Origin: Pseudarthrobacter sp. ATCC 49987 | Lineage (GTDB): Bacteria > Actinomycetota > Actinomycetes > Actinomycetales > Micrococcaceae | Direction of reading: 5' to 3' | Assembly: GCF_009928425.1 (NCBI RefSeq) | Contig: NZ_JAABNS010000001.1 | Coordinates: forward strand, 2,480,001 to 2,544,000 | Length of the DNA: 64,000 nucleotides | Shown here: positions 9,231 to 18,561 of the stretch, one piece after another | Layout: each line of letters opens with the position of its first letter | Numbering within the stretch: position 1 is the first letter of the stretch | Program-made: the position numbers and the translations under genes | The notes under the pieces: model-generated | The model's input: only the letters and a program-made list of their open reading frames with translations | Told to the model about the DNA's origin: nothing | Database searches by the model: none

Positions 9231-11065
9231 GGGATCTCCTCAAAGCGCAGCGAGATGCCGTCGCCGACTTCTGCGATGTCGCCGTCGAGCAGGATGGCCA
9301 TCTCGCCCTGGGCGAGCCTGCGCGGGGGCTGGCCTTCACGGATCAGGACGGTGCCGTTGGTCGCCTTGAGGTCGCACAGCATGACGTGCCAGCCCTCGAG
9401 CCGGACCTCCACGTGCGAGCGGGAGATGTCCCCGCTGGGACTCGCCACCTGGACCAGTCTGGGCATCACCCCGCCCTGGACGCGGGACACGGAAGGCTGG
9501 CGTCCCACGATGAGTGACTGGTCGAGGTCGACCAGTTCGCCGCTGGACAGCCGCATCCGGCCCAGGCGGGGCCGCCGGACCTGGACGCCTTCGCCGGGCA
9601 ACGGCTGGGCGCAGCGGCCGCACTGGGCGTAGGTGGAGGGGTTGGCATGGCCCTGCGGGCAGACGCGTGCCAGCACCATGGGTCCGGTGGCCGGTGCCGC
9701 AGCCGGCCCGGTGGACGGTCGCGCTGCGCCGTCCGGCAGCGCGCCGGGTCCCGCGAGATCGCCCTTCATGATCGTCTGGCCGTCGTGGTCGGCGTCGGTT
9801 TCCGGCAGCGCGGCCGACAGCTGGACACGCTGCGGGACACCCGCCTGCGGGGCCGACGGCGGCAGCGGTGCGGCCGGCAGCGGTGAAGGTGCTGTTGGAG
9901 GGGCCGGCCACCCGGGCGTCCGGGACGCGGTCGACGAGGCACGGTCGCCGCCGGTGTGCCACGGGACGGAGTCGATCAGCCCGGTGGACGGCGGGCGTGG
10001 TGCCGCGGGCGGCGCGGGAGCAGGAGCGGCCTCGGGTTCCGCAGCCTCCAGCGCTGCCACCGGCTCCGGATCGGGCGCTGTTTCGGGTGCGGGGTCGGCG
10101 CTGGCGGACCCGGCAGCGGGTTCGGCGTCGGCGTCGGGATCCTCGCGGACGGCCGCGTCTTCGATGTTCCGCATCACCGTCTGTTCCCAGAGGTGGTCGT
10201 AGGTGCCGGTTGGCTCCTGGTCGGCCGTCTCCGGAGCCGCCGGCTCCTGCGGCCCGGACGGTTCCGGCTCATGCCCGGCCAGTTCCGGTTCCGGTTCCGG
10301 TTCCGGTTCCGGTTCCTCTTCCGGTTCCGGTTCAGGTTCAGTGAGCGGCTCGGGTTCCTCGTGCAGGGTCCCGTCCAGCTCGAGGTCCTCGCCGGGGAAC
10401 TCAAGTACGGTCGCCGACGACGCCCCGTGCTCGCTCAGTTCAGCCGCGTTCCCGGCTTCGGCTGCAATGTCGGCTTCGGCTGCCGCCAGGATGTCGTCGT
10501 CCGGCGCTGCCACTTCTTCTGCCGCCGCCCGGACTGCAACTGCCGGAACTGCAGCTGCCGGAAGACTCAGGGAGGGTTCGCGTGCGGCGGCTCCGGTGAG
10601 GTCCACCCGCAGGCCCTGGAGCAGGACCACGCCGTCGGCCAGCGGAAGGTCCAGGGCAGCGCCGGGCGCCCCCGCGGCTTCGGCGCCGGGAACGGTCAGG
10701 CTGAATCCGTCAGCTGCCGCGAAGCGCCGTTCCGTCCAGGTGGTGACGTCGCGGCCGTTCAGGTCCACCGGGCCGGAAGGCAGGTCCACGGTGAGGTCGA
10801 TCCCGCCGCGCAGGAAAGCCTGCACGGAGCCCCGGTTGGCCACAATCGCGAACCACGGCAGCCGGGCGAGCGAACCGCCCGAGGCCGAGGACACGGCGTC
10901 GAGCACTTCGTGCGCTTCGGGGACGGTGGCGAGGAGTTCCCACAGTGACTGGACCAGGGCAGGCGAACTGTCCGGGCGCAGGAGCACCACGGTTCCGGAG
11001 CGCACCACACCGAGCCAGCTGCCAGGGGTGTAACGCGCAGCAGCGGCGGGGTTACTTCCTGACAT
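9227..11065 (-). CDS. Zinc-ribbon plus FHA-domain protein with Glu/Pro repeat linker, 612 aa
   Basis: The N-terminal third (about 1-190) is an unrecognised globular region starting GSWLGVVRSGTVVLL. It is followed by a long acidic Ala/Glu/Pro linker with EP dipeptide repeats, a short zinc-ribbon-like stretch (C-P-Q-G-H ... C-G-R-C) and a C-terminal FHA domain (LIVGRQPSVS, then SRSHVE and TNGT). FHA domains bind phosphothreonine, so it is a likely target or adaptor of the adjacent kinase; DGQTIMKG before the zinc ribbon is a possible phospho-site. The ATG at 11065 overlaps the PP2C stop by 14 nt; a longer open frame seen upstream is only a shadow of the PP2C gene. No membrane segment was seen. 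Confidence 0.8.
   Translation of the reverse strand: MSGSNPAAAARYTPGSWLGVVRSGTVVLLRPDSSPALVQSLWELLATVPEAHEVLDAVSSASGGSLARLPWFAIVANRGSVQAFLRGGIDLTVDLPSGPVDLNGRDVTTWTERRFAAADGFSLTVPGAEAAGAPGAALDLPLADGVVLLQGLRVDLTGAAAREPSLSLPAAAVPAVAVRAAAEEVAAPDDDILAAAEADIAAEAGNAAELSEHGASSATVLEFPGEDLELDGTLHEEPEPLTEPEPEPEEEPEPEPEPEPELAGHEPEPSGPQEPAAPETADQEPTGTYDHLWEQTVMRNIEDAAVREDPDADAEPAAGSASADPAPETAPDPEPVAALEAAEPEAAPAPAPPAAPRPPSTGLIDSVPWHTGGDRASSTASRTPGWPAPPTAPSPLPAAPLPPSAPQAGVPQRVQLSAALPETDADHDGQTIMKGDLAGPGALPDGAARPSTGPAAAPATGPMVLARVCPQGHANPSTYAQCGRCAQPLPGEGVQVRRPRLGRMRLSSGELVDLDQSLIVGRQPSVSRVQGGVMPRLVQVASPSGDISRSHVEVRLEGWHVMLCDLKATNGTVLIREGQPPRRLAQGEMAILLDGDIAEVGDGISLRFEEIP
10283..10336. repeat. Hexanucleotide TTCCGG microsatellite in the FHA gene
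   Basis: Five perfect ttccgg units, one variant, then two more perfect units and another variant. On the coding strand they give the alternating Glu-Pro linker. In-frame slippage is possible. Confidence 0.85.
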
Positions 11066-12101
11066 CAGTCGCGTCCTTGCCCTGTCCTTGAACAGCCTGT
11101 CCTGCAACAGCCTGGCCGTCCACAGCCTGTCCTTCGACAATCCGGTCCTCAGACGCCAGTTCCCCGTTGGGGGCCAACTCCAGTGCGTCCGTGCGGGGCA
11201 GGGTGTCCTCGTCCTCCGCTGCGGCGGCGCTGCGCGGCGCTGTCCGGGCGGCGCCGTCGTCGTCGCTGACATCCGTCGCGTCGAGCACAATACAGGTGAC
11301 ATTGTCCCGGCCGCCGCTGCGCAGGGCCGCCTGGATGAGCTCATCCACGGCCGCCTGCGGGTCCGCGTGGGAACGGAGGATATTGGAGATGTGCTCGTCG
11401 TCGAGTTCGCCGTTGAGCCCGTCGGAGCAGACCAGGATCCTGTCGCCTTCCTCGATGGGCAGCAGCCAGTAGTCGGCCTCGATCTCGTCGCCGGTGCCAA
11501 GGGCACGGGTGACGACGTGCCGGCGCGGGTGCACGGCAGCCTGCGCCTGGCTGATCTGCCCGGCGTCCACGAGCTCCTGGACCTCGGAGTGGTCGACGCT
11601 GACCTGGCTGAGCTGGCCGTGGCTGAGGCGGTAGGTCCTGGAGTCGCCGATATTGAGGACCAGCCAGTACGGCGCGCCCATCTGCTCCACCACCACGACG
11701 CCGGAGAGTGTGGTGCCGGCGCGGGCTCCGGTGGCCTCGCGGATGCTTTCGTCGGCCATGAGCAGGTGCTCCTGCACGACGCCGGCGGTGGCGTCCCGCT
11801 TCCCGCTCGCCAGCTGCGGGATCCGCGCGAGCGTGCGGACGCAGATGCCGCTGGCGATCTCCCCGGCCTCATGCCCGCCCATGCCGTCCGCGACCGCGAA
11901 GACGGGGTCGGAGGCAATGAAGGAGTCCTCGTTCATTTCGCGGCGCAGGCCACGGTCGGTGCCGTAGCCGCAGTTGAGCCGGAGGCTGGAGGAACTGCTG
12001 GAGGAACCGCTGGAGGAACTGCTGGAGGAACCGTCGGGCGCCGGCACGGGTCCGGCGTCGGAGTTGGCTGAGGGGGGAACGGCGGCCGGCTGGGGAATCA
12101 T
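11052..12101 (-). CDS. PP2C-family Ser/Thr protein phosphatase (PstP/PrpC-like), 349 aa
   Basis: A metal-dependent phosphatase that would reverse phosphorylation by the neighbouring kinase. The PPM signature runs through NEDSF, VADGMGGHEAGE (metal-binding Asp and Gly), GDSRTYRL, SDGLNGEL and GGRDNVT, so all metal-coordinating aspartates are present. The N-terminus has an unusual low-complexity Ser tract (about residues 25-39). There is no transmembrane helix, unlike mycobacterial PstP, so it should be cytosolic. It overlaps the RDD-FHA gene by 4 nt (ATGA) and the next FHA gene by 14 nt, which indicates translational coupling. Confidence 0.93.
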   Translation of the reverse strand: MIPQPAAVPPSANSDAGPVPAPDGSSSSSSSGSSSSSSSLRLNCGYGTDRGLRREMNEDSFIASDPVFAVADGMGGHEAGEIASGICVRTLARIPQLASGKRDATAGVVQEHLLMADESIREATGARAGTTLSGVVVVEQMGAPYWLVLNIGDSRTYRLSHGQLSQVSVDHSEVQELVDAGQISQAQAAVHPRRHVVTRALGTGDEIEADYWLLPIEEGDRILVCSDGLNGELDDEHISNILRSHADPQAAVDELIQAALRSGGRDNVTCIVLDATDVSDDDGAARTAPRSAAAAEDEDTLPRTDALELAPNGELASEDRIVEGQAVDGQAVAGQAVQGQGKDATDVRK

Positions 12102-13534
12102 GCCTGTCCTAGGTAGAAGGAGCGGTCACCGAAGTGCACGGTGGAACCTGGGCGGACGTGGGTGGGCTCCCCCGCCGCGAGGGCGGTACGGATGCCGTCC
12201 GGGGTGGTGACGGCGCTGCCGTTGGTGGAGTTGCGGTCCGTCACCCAGACGCCCCCGTTTCCGGCAAGCAGATGGAGGTGGGTCTTGGAAATGGAACGGC
12301 CGGGATCCGCGACCGGGATGAGCTGCACCGGGTCCTCGCCGGGGTGTCCGGCGGGGTTCCGGCCGACCAGCACCGTACGGTCCAGCTCGATGTCGCGGCC
12401 GTCGTCCAGCCGGATCCGGAGCATCGCCACGGTGACCGGGGCGTGCGTGTCGCCGCGGACCTGGGTGCGGTCGTGGTCGTCGTCGGGGTGGGTGCCCGGC
12501 GGAACGGCGGCAGTCCGGGCGGGCGGCGCGAACGACGCCGGCTGGGGAACCGAAGGCTGCGCGGCTGCGCGATGTGCGGCGGCGGGCTGCTGCACAACGA
12601 CCGGCGGTTGCACGCCTGCAGCCGGCTGCCGCTGGTGGGGATGGAGTACGGCCGGAGCTGCGGCCAGGGCCCCCGCCAGCGGCGAGGCGACCTGCTGGAC
12701 CGGAGGAAGGTCCAGCGGCGCGAAGCTGTACGGGCCCTGGATGCCGCCGGTGGTGATCGGGTTGCGGCCGGCCTTCACATCGAAGACGAGGGTCTTGGCG
12801 GCGGTATCGTGCCAGCCGCGGAGCTTGCCGTTGGAGTCCCAGGAGCTGGAGAGCACCACGACGACAGCCCAGGCTGCGGCCAGGAACACCAGCGGCCCCA
12901 GCACCAGGAGGGCGATGCCGAACCACTGGAACATCATGACGGCCGCGGTGGCGATCACGGCGAGCAGCACGCCGGCGCCGGTGATAAGGCCGCGGAGGAA
13001 CACCGCTCCCCCGCCCGGCGCGAAGCCGTCAGCATCAGTGCTGCGGATGCCCATGAGGCTGTTGCCGGGGGTCACGCCGGAACGGCTTTCGAGCGTGGCA
13101 AGAACCACGGTGTAGATGACCGTGAGGCCCGCACCGATACCGCCGAACAGCACCAGGGACGACGTGTCGTACACGATGAAGCCGCCGCTTTGGCTCCTGG
13201 TGATCCCGGCGGCACCGATCGCCAGCAGGATTGTCAGGATGGCGACTGGCGGCAGCCAGTCCAGGACGGCGGCACCCAGCCGCTTTCCGGCAGCGGCGGG
13301 TACCAGCTCAAGCTTGTTCGGCTTGGAAGGACCTCCCCCTTGTCCGCGGCCCGTGGCCGGGCCTTGCGTTACCGGGATACTACCGGGGATCAGTGGGGCG
13401 AGGGGCAGCTCCCGCACATTGCGGGCGTTCCGGGCGGAACGGTTGCTCAGCGGCGTGCCGCAGGAGGTACAGAAGGCAGCCCCCTGGCGGAGCGGCTGCT
13501 GGCAGCGCGGGCAGCGTTCGGCGTCGTCGGTCAT
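12098..13534 (-). CDS. RDD-family membrane protein with N-terminal zinc ribbon and C-terminal FHA domain, 478 aa
   Basis: Domains in order: a zinc ribbon (C8, C11, C22, C25), an RDD membrane domain with three to four hydrophobic helices (about 85-230, from RLGAAVLDWLPP), a long Ala/Pro/Gln-rich linker, and an FHA domain (LVGRNPAGHP, then SISKTHLHL and NSTNGS). The segment DRTQVRG just before the FHA domain is a typical position for an intramolecular phosphothreonine ligand. It is likely a membrane-bound phospho-sensor docking the signalling proteins at the envelope complex. It overlaps its neighbours by 4 nt on both sides. Confidence 0.88.
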   Translation of the reverse strand: MTDDAERCPRCQQPLRQGAAFCTSCGTPLSNRSARNARNVRELPLAPLIPGSIPVTQGPATGRGQGGGPSKPNKLELVPAAAGKRLGAAVLDWLPPVAILTILLAIGAAGITRSQSGGFIVYDTSSLVLFGGIGAGLTVIYTVVLATLESRSGVTPGNSLMGIRSTDADGFAPGGGAVFLRGLITGAGVLLAVIATAAVMMFQWFGIALLVLGPLVFLAAAWAVVVVLSSSWDSNGKLRGWHDTAAKTLVFDVKAGRNPITTGGIQGPYSFAPLDLPPVQQVASPLAGALAAAPAVLHPHQRQPAAGVQPPVVVQQPAAAHRAAAQPSVPQPASFAPPARTAAVPPGTHPDDDHDRTQVRGDTHAPVTVAMLRIRLDDGRDIELDRTVLVGRNPAGHPGEDPVQLIPVADPGRSISKTHLHLLAGNGGVWVTDRNSTNGSAVTTPDGIRTALAAGEPTHVRPGSTVHFGDRSFYLGQA

Positions 13535-16101
13535 GGCTCGTGGTGGTTCTTCCTGGCGGGCTGGCTGGCGTCGGCTGCGGTGCCGGCGGCCGCATCAGGG
13601 TGGGCTGCTGCCGCCGGGCCGGACTCCACTGTACCTGCCGGCGTTTCCGGACCTGCGGGCGCGGCGCGTTTCCTCCCGGGGAGGCGCAGCTTGAGGCCCC
13701 CGGCTGTGAGCACGGCCCGGCCGTCGGCCAGCAGGGAGCGTGGCGAGAACCGGGCCCGCTGCCGTCCCCAGAACCCGAGCGTTCCGGTCATCTCCTTGAG
13801 CGAGCCGTCCACGATCTCCCAGTACTGCCGCACCTGGTCCTCGCTCGGCTGGCCGGCACCGAAGATTGCGGCGTCGGCCCGGTGGGCGAGCAGCGTGGTG
13901 GTTCCCTGGGCGGCCGGGAACGCGTCGGCGAGTACGACGGCGGACTCCCGCCGGGTGGCGCGGCTGTCCACACCTGCGCCGAGGTCGGTCGCGAGGCTGA
14001 CGACTTCGTTCCAGCCGCCGCCGACGCGCTGCGTCGGGGGGCCGTCGCTGAAGCGGGCCTTCCGGCGCCGGGATTTCAGCAGGGCGATCAGCAGCAGCGG
14101 CAGCGCCAGGATCCCGACCGGGATCAGCGCGAGGCCAATCGCCGTCAGGAGAGGGCCCCAGAACAGCCAGGGGTTGTTCTTCTTCTCGTCGGCATCCAGC
14201 GCATCCGGTGAGGAGTCCGGCGGAAGGTCCGCGGGCTCCTGCGGCGGAGGCGGCGGCTGCAGCACCTGCGGCTTGGGTTTGGACTTGTTCTCCGGATCCG
14301 GCGGGATCGGCACGTTGTCCTTCGGCGGGGTGGGGTCGAAGGACACCCAGCCGGCGCGGTCGAAGGCGACTTCGACCCAGGCGTGGACGTCCTTGCCGGT
14401 GATCTGCACTTCGCCGGCGCCGTTTTCCGGGCTCTTGGGATCCGGGTAGAACCCCATGACCACGCGGGAGGGGATGCCAAGGTGGCGCAGCATCAGCGAC
14501 ATCGCGACTGCGTACTGTTCGTCGTCGCCGAGCATCTGCTTGGCGGTGAGCAGGCTCCGGATGCGGTTGGCACCATGGCCGGAGACGCTGGGGAGCTGGC
14601 CGTCGGCGATCAGGCCGTTGCTGAAGGCGCCTTTCTGCTGGAAGTGCGCCTCGACCTGGCGGACCCGGTCGATGGCCGTGGGGGCGTCGGCGGCGAGGTC
14701 GTTCGCCTGGGACCCGATGACGGGCGGCACCTCGGCGGGGTCCGGCAGGGAGATCTTGGCGAAGTCGTACTGCGTCAGCTGCCCGTGTTCCAGGGTGGCG
14801 GGGTCGGCCACCTGGACGCGGTAGGAGTCGCCCTTCGCCAGTCCCTTGGTGGTCACTGCCGTGTCCGTGCCGGCGTTGAAGTACAGGCCGGAGGCCGCGC
14901 CGGAGCCGTCGCGGGCGAAGCTGATGCCGGTGGTCCTGCGGCCGCCAGGGAGGAAGTAGCCCTGGTAGTCCTCGATCGTGATGTCAAGGGCATAGTTGTT
15001 GCTGGGCACGATCCCGCCGGCGTCCGCCAGGGTGTTGATGGATTTCGCGTCGCCCACCTTGCTGAAGCTGCCGGAGCCGTTCGGGTCCATGTTGTAGTTG
15101 GTGCCGTTGAAGGAGTCGAGCGCGGCGAGCCGCACCCGGGCGTCCTTGGGCAGGCCCTTGACGACGAAGAGGTTGTCGTCCTTTTTGTCCTTGACGAAGT
15201 TCCGGAAGCTCGCCAGCGGGGTGACGTAGTCCTTGGGGTCGAACGGCGGAACGATCGTGTTGCGCAGCACCCGGCGGTCGTCGCCCGCGGTGACCAGGGG
15301 CGACGCGACGGCGGTGATTCCGATGGCGATGGCGATCACGGCGGCGGCGGTGCCCAGCCGGCGCAGGGTGGCGGCGCGGGCGGTGGCCTCATCCGTCTCC
15401 AGCCGGTTGACGGAGACCTTGCGGGTGTCGCTGCGGCGGAGCGCGTCGCGGCGGAAGGTGGCCCAGGCGATGGCGACCACGGTGAGTGAGATGCCGCGTT
15501 CCACGGTCAGGAATCCGGCGTTCGTGCTGAAGGCGATGCCGGTGATGAACAGCACCAGCACCGGCAGCAGCGGCCAGTACGGGCTCTTGAGCCGCCAGAT
15601 CAGCAGCCCGGCGGCCAGCGCGGTGAGGAGCGAGCTCAGGAACGGCACAATCAGGGTCCCGCCGGCGGTGCCGACCGGGACGCCGACGGTGAGCATGTCC
15701 TTCCAGGCGAACACGACCCCCAGCAGCAGCGTGCGCAGTGAGTCGAGGGTGGGCAGGACGCCGGCGATCGAGGCCTCCGGGACTGCCAGGGCGGTGCCGA
15801 ACACGAGGTACACGCCGAGTGTGAGGGCGCTGCTGATGAGCAGGCCAAGCCGGAAGTGCACGTTGGCCGCGGCGAGGGCGAGGCCCAGCAGGATGCCGCC
15901 GAAGCCTGCGATCAGGTAGTACGGGTCGCCGCCGAAGCTGAGGCTGAAACCGAGCACGCCGAGGCCGAGCAGCACGGTGAGGGCGCCGGCGTCGAGCGCG
16001 GGATGCCAGGCCGGCTGGCCCCCGGCGAAGCCGGAAGGTGTGCCGGAACGCTTCGCGGCCGGTGTGTTGTTCCGGCGGCGTGGCGTTGTTGCGGTGCTCA
16101 T
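13531..16101 (-). CDS. Transglutaminase-like membrane protein (TgpA type) with catalytic Cys replaced, 856 aa
   Basis: The N-terminal half has a cluster of about seven to eight transmembrane helices (about 40-265), followed by an extracytoplasmic region with a transglutaminase-core fold, another transmembrane helix (about 650-675) and a cytoplasmic tail. In the core the usual G-x-C motif reads G525-D526-D527-E528-Q529-Y530, so the nucleophile is Asp; the His (DVHAWVEV) and Asp (SFDPTPP) of the triad remain. It is therefore probably a non-catalytic, peptide- or wall-binding homologue. It is flanked by DUF58 and MoxR genes, the standard partner set for this family. It overlaps both neighbours by 4 nt. 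Confidence 0.87.
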   Translation of the reverse strand: MSTATTPRRRNNTPAAKRSGTPSGFAGGQPAWHPALDAGALTVLLGLGVLGFSLSFGGDPYYLIAGFGGILLGLALAAANVHFRLGLLISSALTLGVYLVFGTALAVPEASIAGVLPTLDSLRTLLLGVVFAWKDMLTVGVPVGTAGGTLIVPFLSSLLTALAAGLLIWRLKSPYWPLLPVLVLFITGIAFSTNAGFLTVERGISLTVVAIAWATFRRDALRRSDTRKVSVNRLETDEATARAATLRRLGTAAAVIAIAIGITAVASPLVTAGDDRRVLRNTIVPPFDPKDYVTPLASFRNFVKDKKDDNLFVVKGLPKDARVRLAALDSFNGTNYNMDPNGSGSFSKVGDAKSINTLADAGGIVPSNNYALDITIEDYQGYFLPGGRRTTGISFARDGSGAASGLYFNAGTDTAVTTKGLAKGDSYRVQVADPATLEHGQLTQYDFAKISLPDPAEVPPVIGSQANDLAADAPTAIDRVRQVEAHFQQKGAFSNGLIADGQLPSVSGHGANRIRSLLTAKQMLGDDEQYAVAMSLMLRHLGIPSRVVMGFYPDPKSPENGAGEVQITGKDVHAWVEVAFDRAGWVSFDPTPPKDNVPIPPDPENKSKPKPQVLQPPPPPQEPADLPPDSSPDALDADEKKNNPWLFWGPLLTAIGLALIPVGILALPLLLIALLKSRRRKARFSDGPPTQRVGGGWNEVVSLATDLGAGVDSRATRRESAVVLADAFPAAQGTTTLLAHRADAAIFGAGQPSEDQVRQYWEIVDGSLKEMTGTLGFWGRQRARFSPRSLLADGRAVLTAGGLKLRLPGRKRAAPAGPETPAGTVESGPAAAAHPDAAAGTAADASQPARKNHHEP

Positions 16102-17429
16102 GCTGCCGCCTTTCTCAGCACGATGGCCAGATCAGAGAGGTCGCCGAGGGTCAGTACGGTCAGGTCCCCGATGTTGGCCCGGGCCGGGGCGGCGCCGGAC
16201 TGGAGCCGGACGGCGAGGCTGCGGACGCCCATCGGCACCGAGGACGAGGCGGAGCGCAGCTGGGTGGGGGTGACGTTGCTGCCCACCACCAGGAATACGA
16301 CGGAGGCGTTGGGGACGGTGTCCGCGAGGCTCCGGGCGAGGTCGACGGCGGTTTTGCGCTGCGGTGCGCCGACGATCCGGGTCATGTCATCGAGCATGTT
16401 GCGCCCGGTTTCGCAGCGCAGCGGGCCTTTCTGGGTCAGCACGTCGAGGTCGCGCTGTTCGCGGATCGCCTGCCGTCCGATCGAGGCGGCGGCGGAGATG
16501 GCCAGCTCGAATTCCTCTTCGGAGGCGTATTCGTCCGTGTTGATGGACAGCGAGATGGCGAGGTGGGCGCGGCGGGTTTCCTCGAACTGGCGGACCATGA
16601 GCTTGTTGGTGCGGGCGGTGGTCTTCCAGTGGATGTGCCTCCGGTCGTCCCCGGGCACGTAGTCGCGCAGGGCGTGGAAGGACACGTCGGCGCTGGACAG
16701 GTCGGTGGTGGGCATGCCCTCGAGGTCGCGGATGAAGCCGGCGGCCGAGCCTGCCAGCGCGACGGTTTTCGGGTGCACGAACAGGTCCTCGGGTTCGGTC
16801 CAGAGCACCTGGCGGCGCAGCAGGTGCAGGGGGTCGGCCCGGACGGAGCGGACGGGGCCAACCACGATCACGGCGCGGCGCGCGGTGGGGATGGTGAACA
16901 GGTCCTCATGGACCTGCTGGGGCTTCATTCGGGGCAAGTGGAACACCGCGGTGGCTGCGCCGACCGGGAGTTCCAGGTCCGCGGGCAGAAGGGGGCGGGC
17001 GGAGGTGTTGGAGACCTTGATGCTGCCGACGGCGCTGTCCCCCACCGCCACGCGGGTCCGGGCCAGGTCCAGGACGACGCCGTAGGAGGACCGGCCCAGG
17101 ATGAAGCCGACCGCGAGGACGAACAGGACGAACGCGGCGATCGCGGCCGCCTTGGCTTCCTGCCAGCCGAAGGCCTGGCCCACGGTCCACAGCAGGACCG
17201 AGGCCGCCAGCACGAACCAGCCCAGGACGCTCACCACGGAGAGGACCGGCCACACGTAGCGCAGCCAGAGCGCGCGGACGGCACGCCAGCCCGGGGCGAG
17301 GGCGAGGCGGGCGGTGCTGCCGGCCTCGGCCCAAAGGGACGCAGGATGCAGGCGGGTGGGCCTGCCGTCCCGGTGGAAGGGCCGTGGCAGGCGGTCAGCA
17401 AGCCGGGTCAGCGGAGTGCTGGAGGACAT
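16098..17429 (-). CDS. DUF58 protein (vWA-like), 443 aa
   Basis: Two hydrophobic helices (about 65-115) anchor the protein, and the C-terminal part carries the DUF58 signature around YVPGDDRRHIHWKTTAR. DUF58 proteins have a von Willebrand A-like fold and almost always pair with a MoxR ATPase, which is thought to act on them as a chaperone. The ATG at 17429 has AAAGG upstream. It follows the MoxR gene after 66 nt and overlaps the transglutaminase-like gene by 4 nt. Its role is inferred from this constant association; the biochemical activity is unknown. Confidence 0.88.
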   Translation of the reverse strand: MSSSTPLTRLADRLPRPFHRDGRPTRLHPASLWAEAGSTARLALAPGWRAVRALWLRYVWPVLSVVSVLGWFVLAASVLLWTVGQAFGWQEAKAAAIAAFVLFVLAVGFILGRSSYGVVLDLARTRVAVGDSAVGSIKVSNTSARPLLPADLELPVGAATAVFHLPRMKPQQVHEDLFTIPTARRAVIVVGPVRSVRADPLHLLRRQVLWTEPEDLFVHPKTVALAGSAAGFIRDLEGMPTTDLSSADVSFHALRDYVPGDDRRHIHWKTTARTNKLMVRQFEETRRAHLAISLSINTDEYASEEEFELAISAAASIGRQAIREQRDLDVLTQKGPLRCETGRNMLDDMTRIVGAPQRKTAVDLARSLADTVPNASVVFLVVGSNVTPTQLRSASSSVPMGVRSLAVRLQSGAAPARANIGDLTVLTLGDLSDLAIVLRKAAA

Positions 17430-17495
17430 ATGGGTGCCTTTGTTCGTGCTGGGTGACGGGGTGCCGGTGGTGCTGGGTGCTGCTAACCGGTGCCC

Positions 17496-18470
17496 TTAGG
17501 CAACGGAGGCGCGCTGCTGTGGTGCGGCAACTTCGCCGAGAACGCGCGCCAGCACGGCGTCGGCGGTGGCGCCGGAGAACTCGGCTTCCGGATCCATCAC
17601 CAGGCGGTGGGTCCAGACGACGGCGGCCAGGTCCTTGATGTCATCCGGGAGCACGAAGTTGCGGCCCTGGCTGGCTGCCCAGACCTTGGAGGCGCGGACC
17701 ATGGCGAGGGCGCCTCGGACGGAAACGCCCAGGCGGGTCTCCGGGGCAATGCGGGTCTCCTCGCAAAGCCGGGAGATGTATTCCAGCACGGCAGTGTCCA
17801 CATGGGTGGTGGCGGCGAGGTCGGCCATGTCCGCGATCGCCTGGGTGGTGATGACGGGAGTGATGTCCTTGGAGCGGTCCTTGAGGTTGGCGCCGCCGAG
17901 CAGCTGCACCGTGGAGGCGTGGTCCGGGTAGCCGATGGAGGTCTTGATCAGGAAGCGGTCCAGCTGGGCCTCGGGCAGCCGGTAGGTGCCGGCCTGCTCG
18001 ATCGGGTTCTGGGTGGCCATCACCATAAACGGGCGGCCTGCCTCGTAGGTGGTGCCGTCCACCGTGACCCGGGATTCTTCCATGACCTCGAGCAGTGCTG
18101 ACTGGGTCTTCGGTGAGGCCCGGTTGATTTCGTCGGCCAGGACGATGTTGTTGAAGATGGGCCCCTTGTGGAACTCGAACTTCTGCGTCTTCTGGTCGTA
18201 GATGGTCACGCCGGTAACGTCGGAAGGCAGCAGGTCCGGGGTGAACTGGATGCGGTTGTTGGAGCCCTGGACGGTGGCCGCAAGGGCCCGGGCCAGCGAG
18301 GTCTTGCCGGTGCCCGGGGCGTCCTCGAAGAGGACATGTCCCTCGGCCAGCATGGCGGTGAAGGTCAGGCGGATGACGTGGGCCTTGCCCAGGACGGCCT
18401 GCCCGACGTTGGCGACGAGCTTTTCGAAGGTGCCGGAAAACCATTCGGCCTGTTCGGTGGTCATGGTCAT
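17496..18470 (-). CDS. MoxR-family AAA+ ATPase, 324 aa
   Basis: A cytosolic AAA+ ATPase with Walker A APGTGKTS (about 51-58), Walker B IVLADEIN, sensor 1 MATQNP and a lid domain, the usual length for MoxR. MoxR proteins assemble or activate protein complexes together with vWA/DUF58 partners. The ATG at 18470 has AGAGGA seven bases upstream; a second ATG two codons later is also possible. A 91-nt gap follows the Ig-protein gene, so it could be read through from the large genes or from a promoter in this gap. Confidence 0.93.
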   Translation of the reverse strand: MTMTTEQAEWFSGTFEKLVANVGQAVLGKAHVIRLTFTAMLAEGHVLFEDAPGTGKTSLARALAATVQGSNNRIQFTPDLLPSDVTGVTIYDQKTQKFEFHKGPIFNNIVLADEINRASPKTQSALLEVMEESRVTVDGTTYEAGRPFMVMATQNPIEQAGTYRLPEAQLDRFLIKTSIGYPDHASTVQLLGGANLKDRSKDITPVITTQAIADMADLAATTHVDTAVLEYISRLCEETRIAPETRLGVSVRGALAMVRASKVWAASQGRNFVLPDDIKDLAAVVWTHRLVMDPEAEFSGATADAVLARVLGEVAAPQQRASVA

Positions 18471-18561
18471 GGGTTGGTCCTCTTCTGTTCTGGGTGGGAA
18501 TGTTTGGTGTGCCGCCGGCGGGGTATCCCGCCGTGTCCGGCGGTCAGTTTAGTGGGAGGCA

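Noticed and set aside
11066..11917. 5' extension of the zinc-ribbon/FHA gene
   Set aside because: This part overlaps the PP2C gene fully in another frame and has Arg/Ser/Pro-rich shadow composition; the true start is the ATG at 11065.
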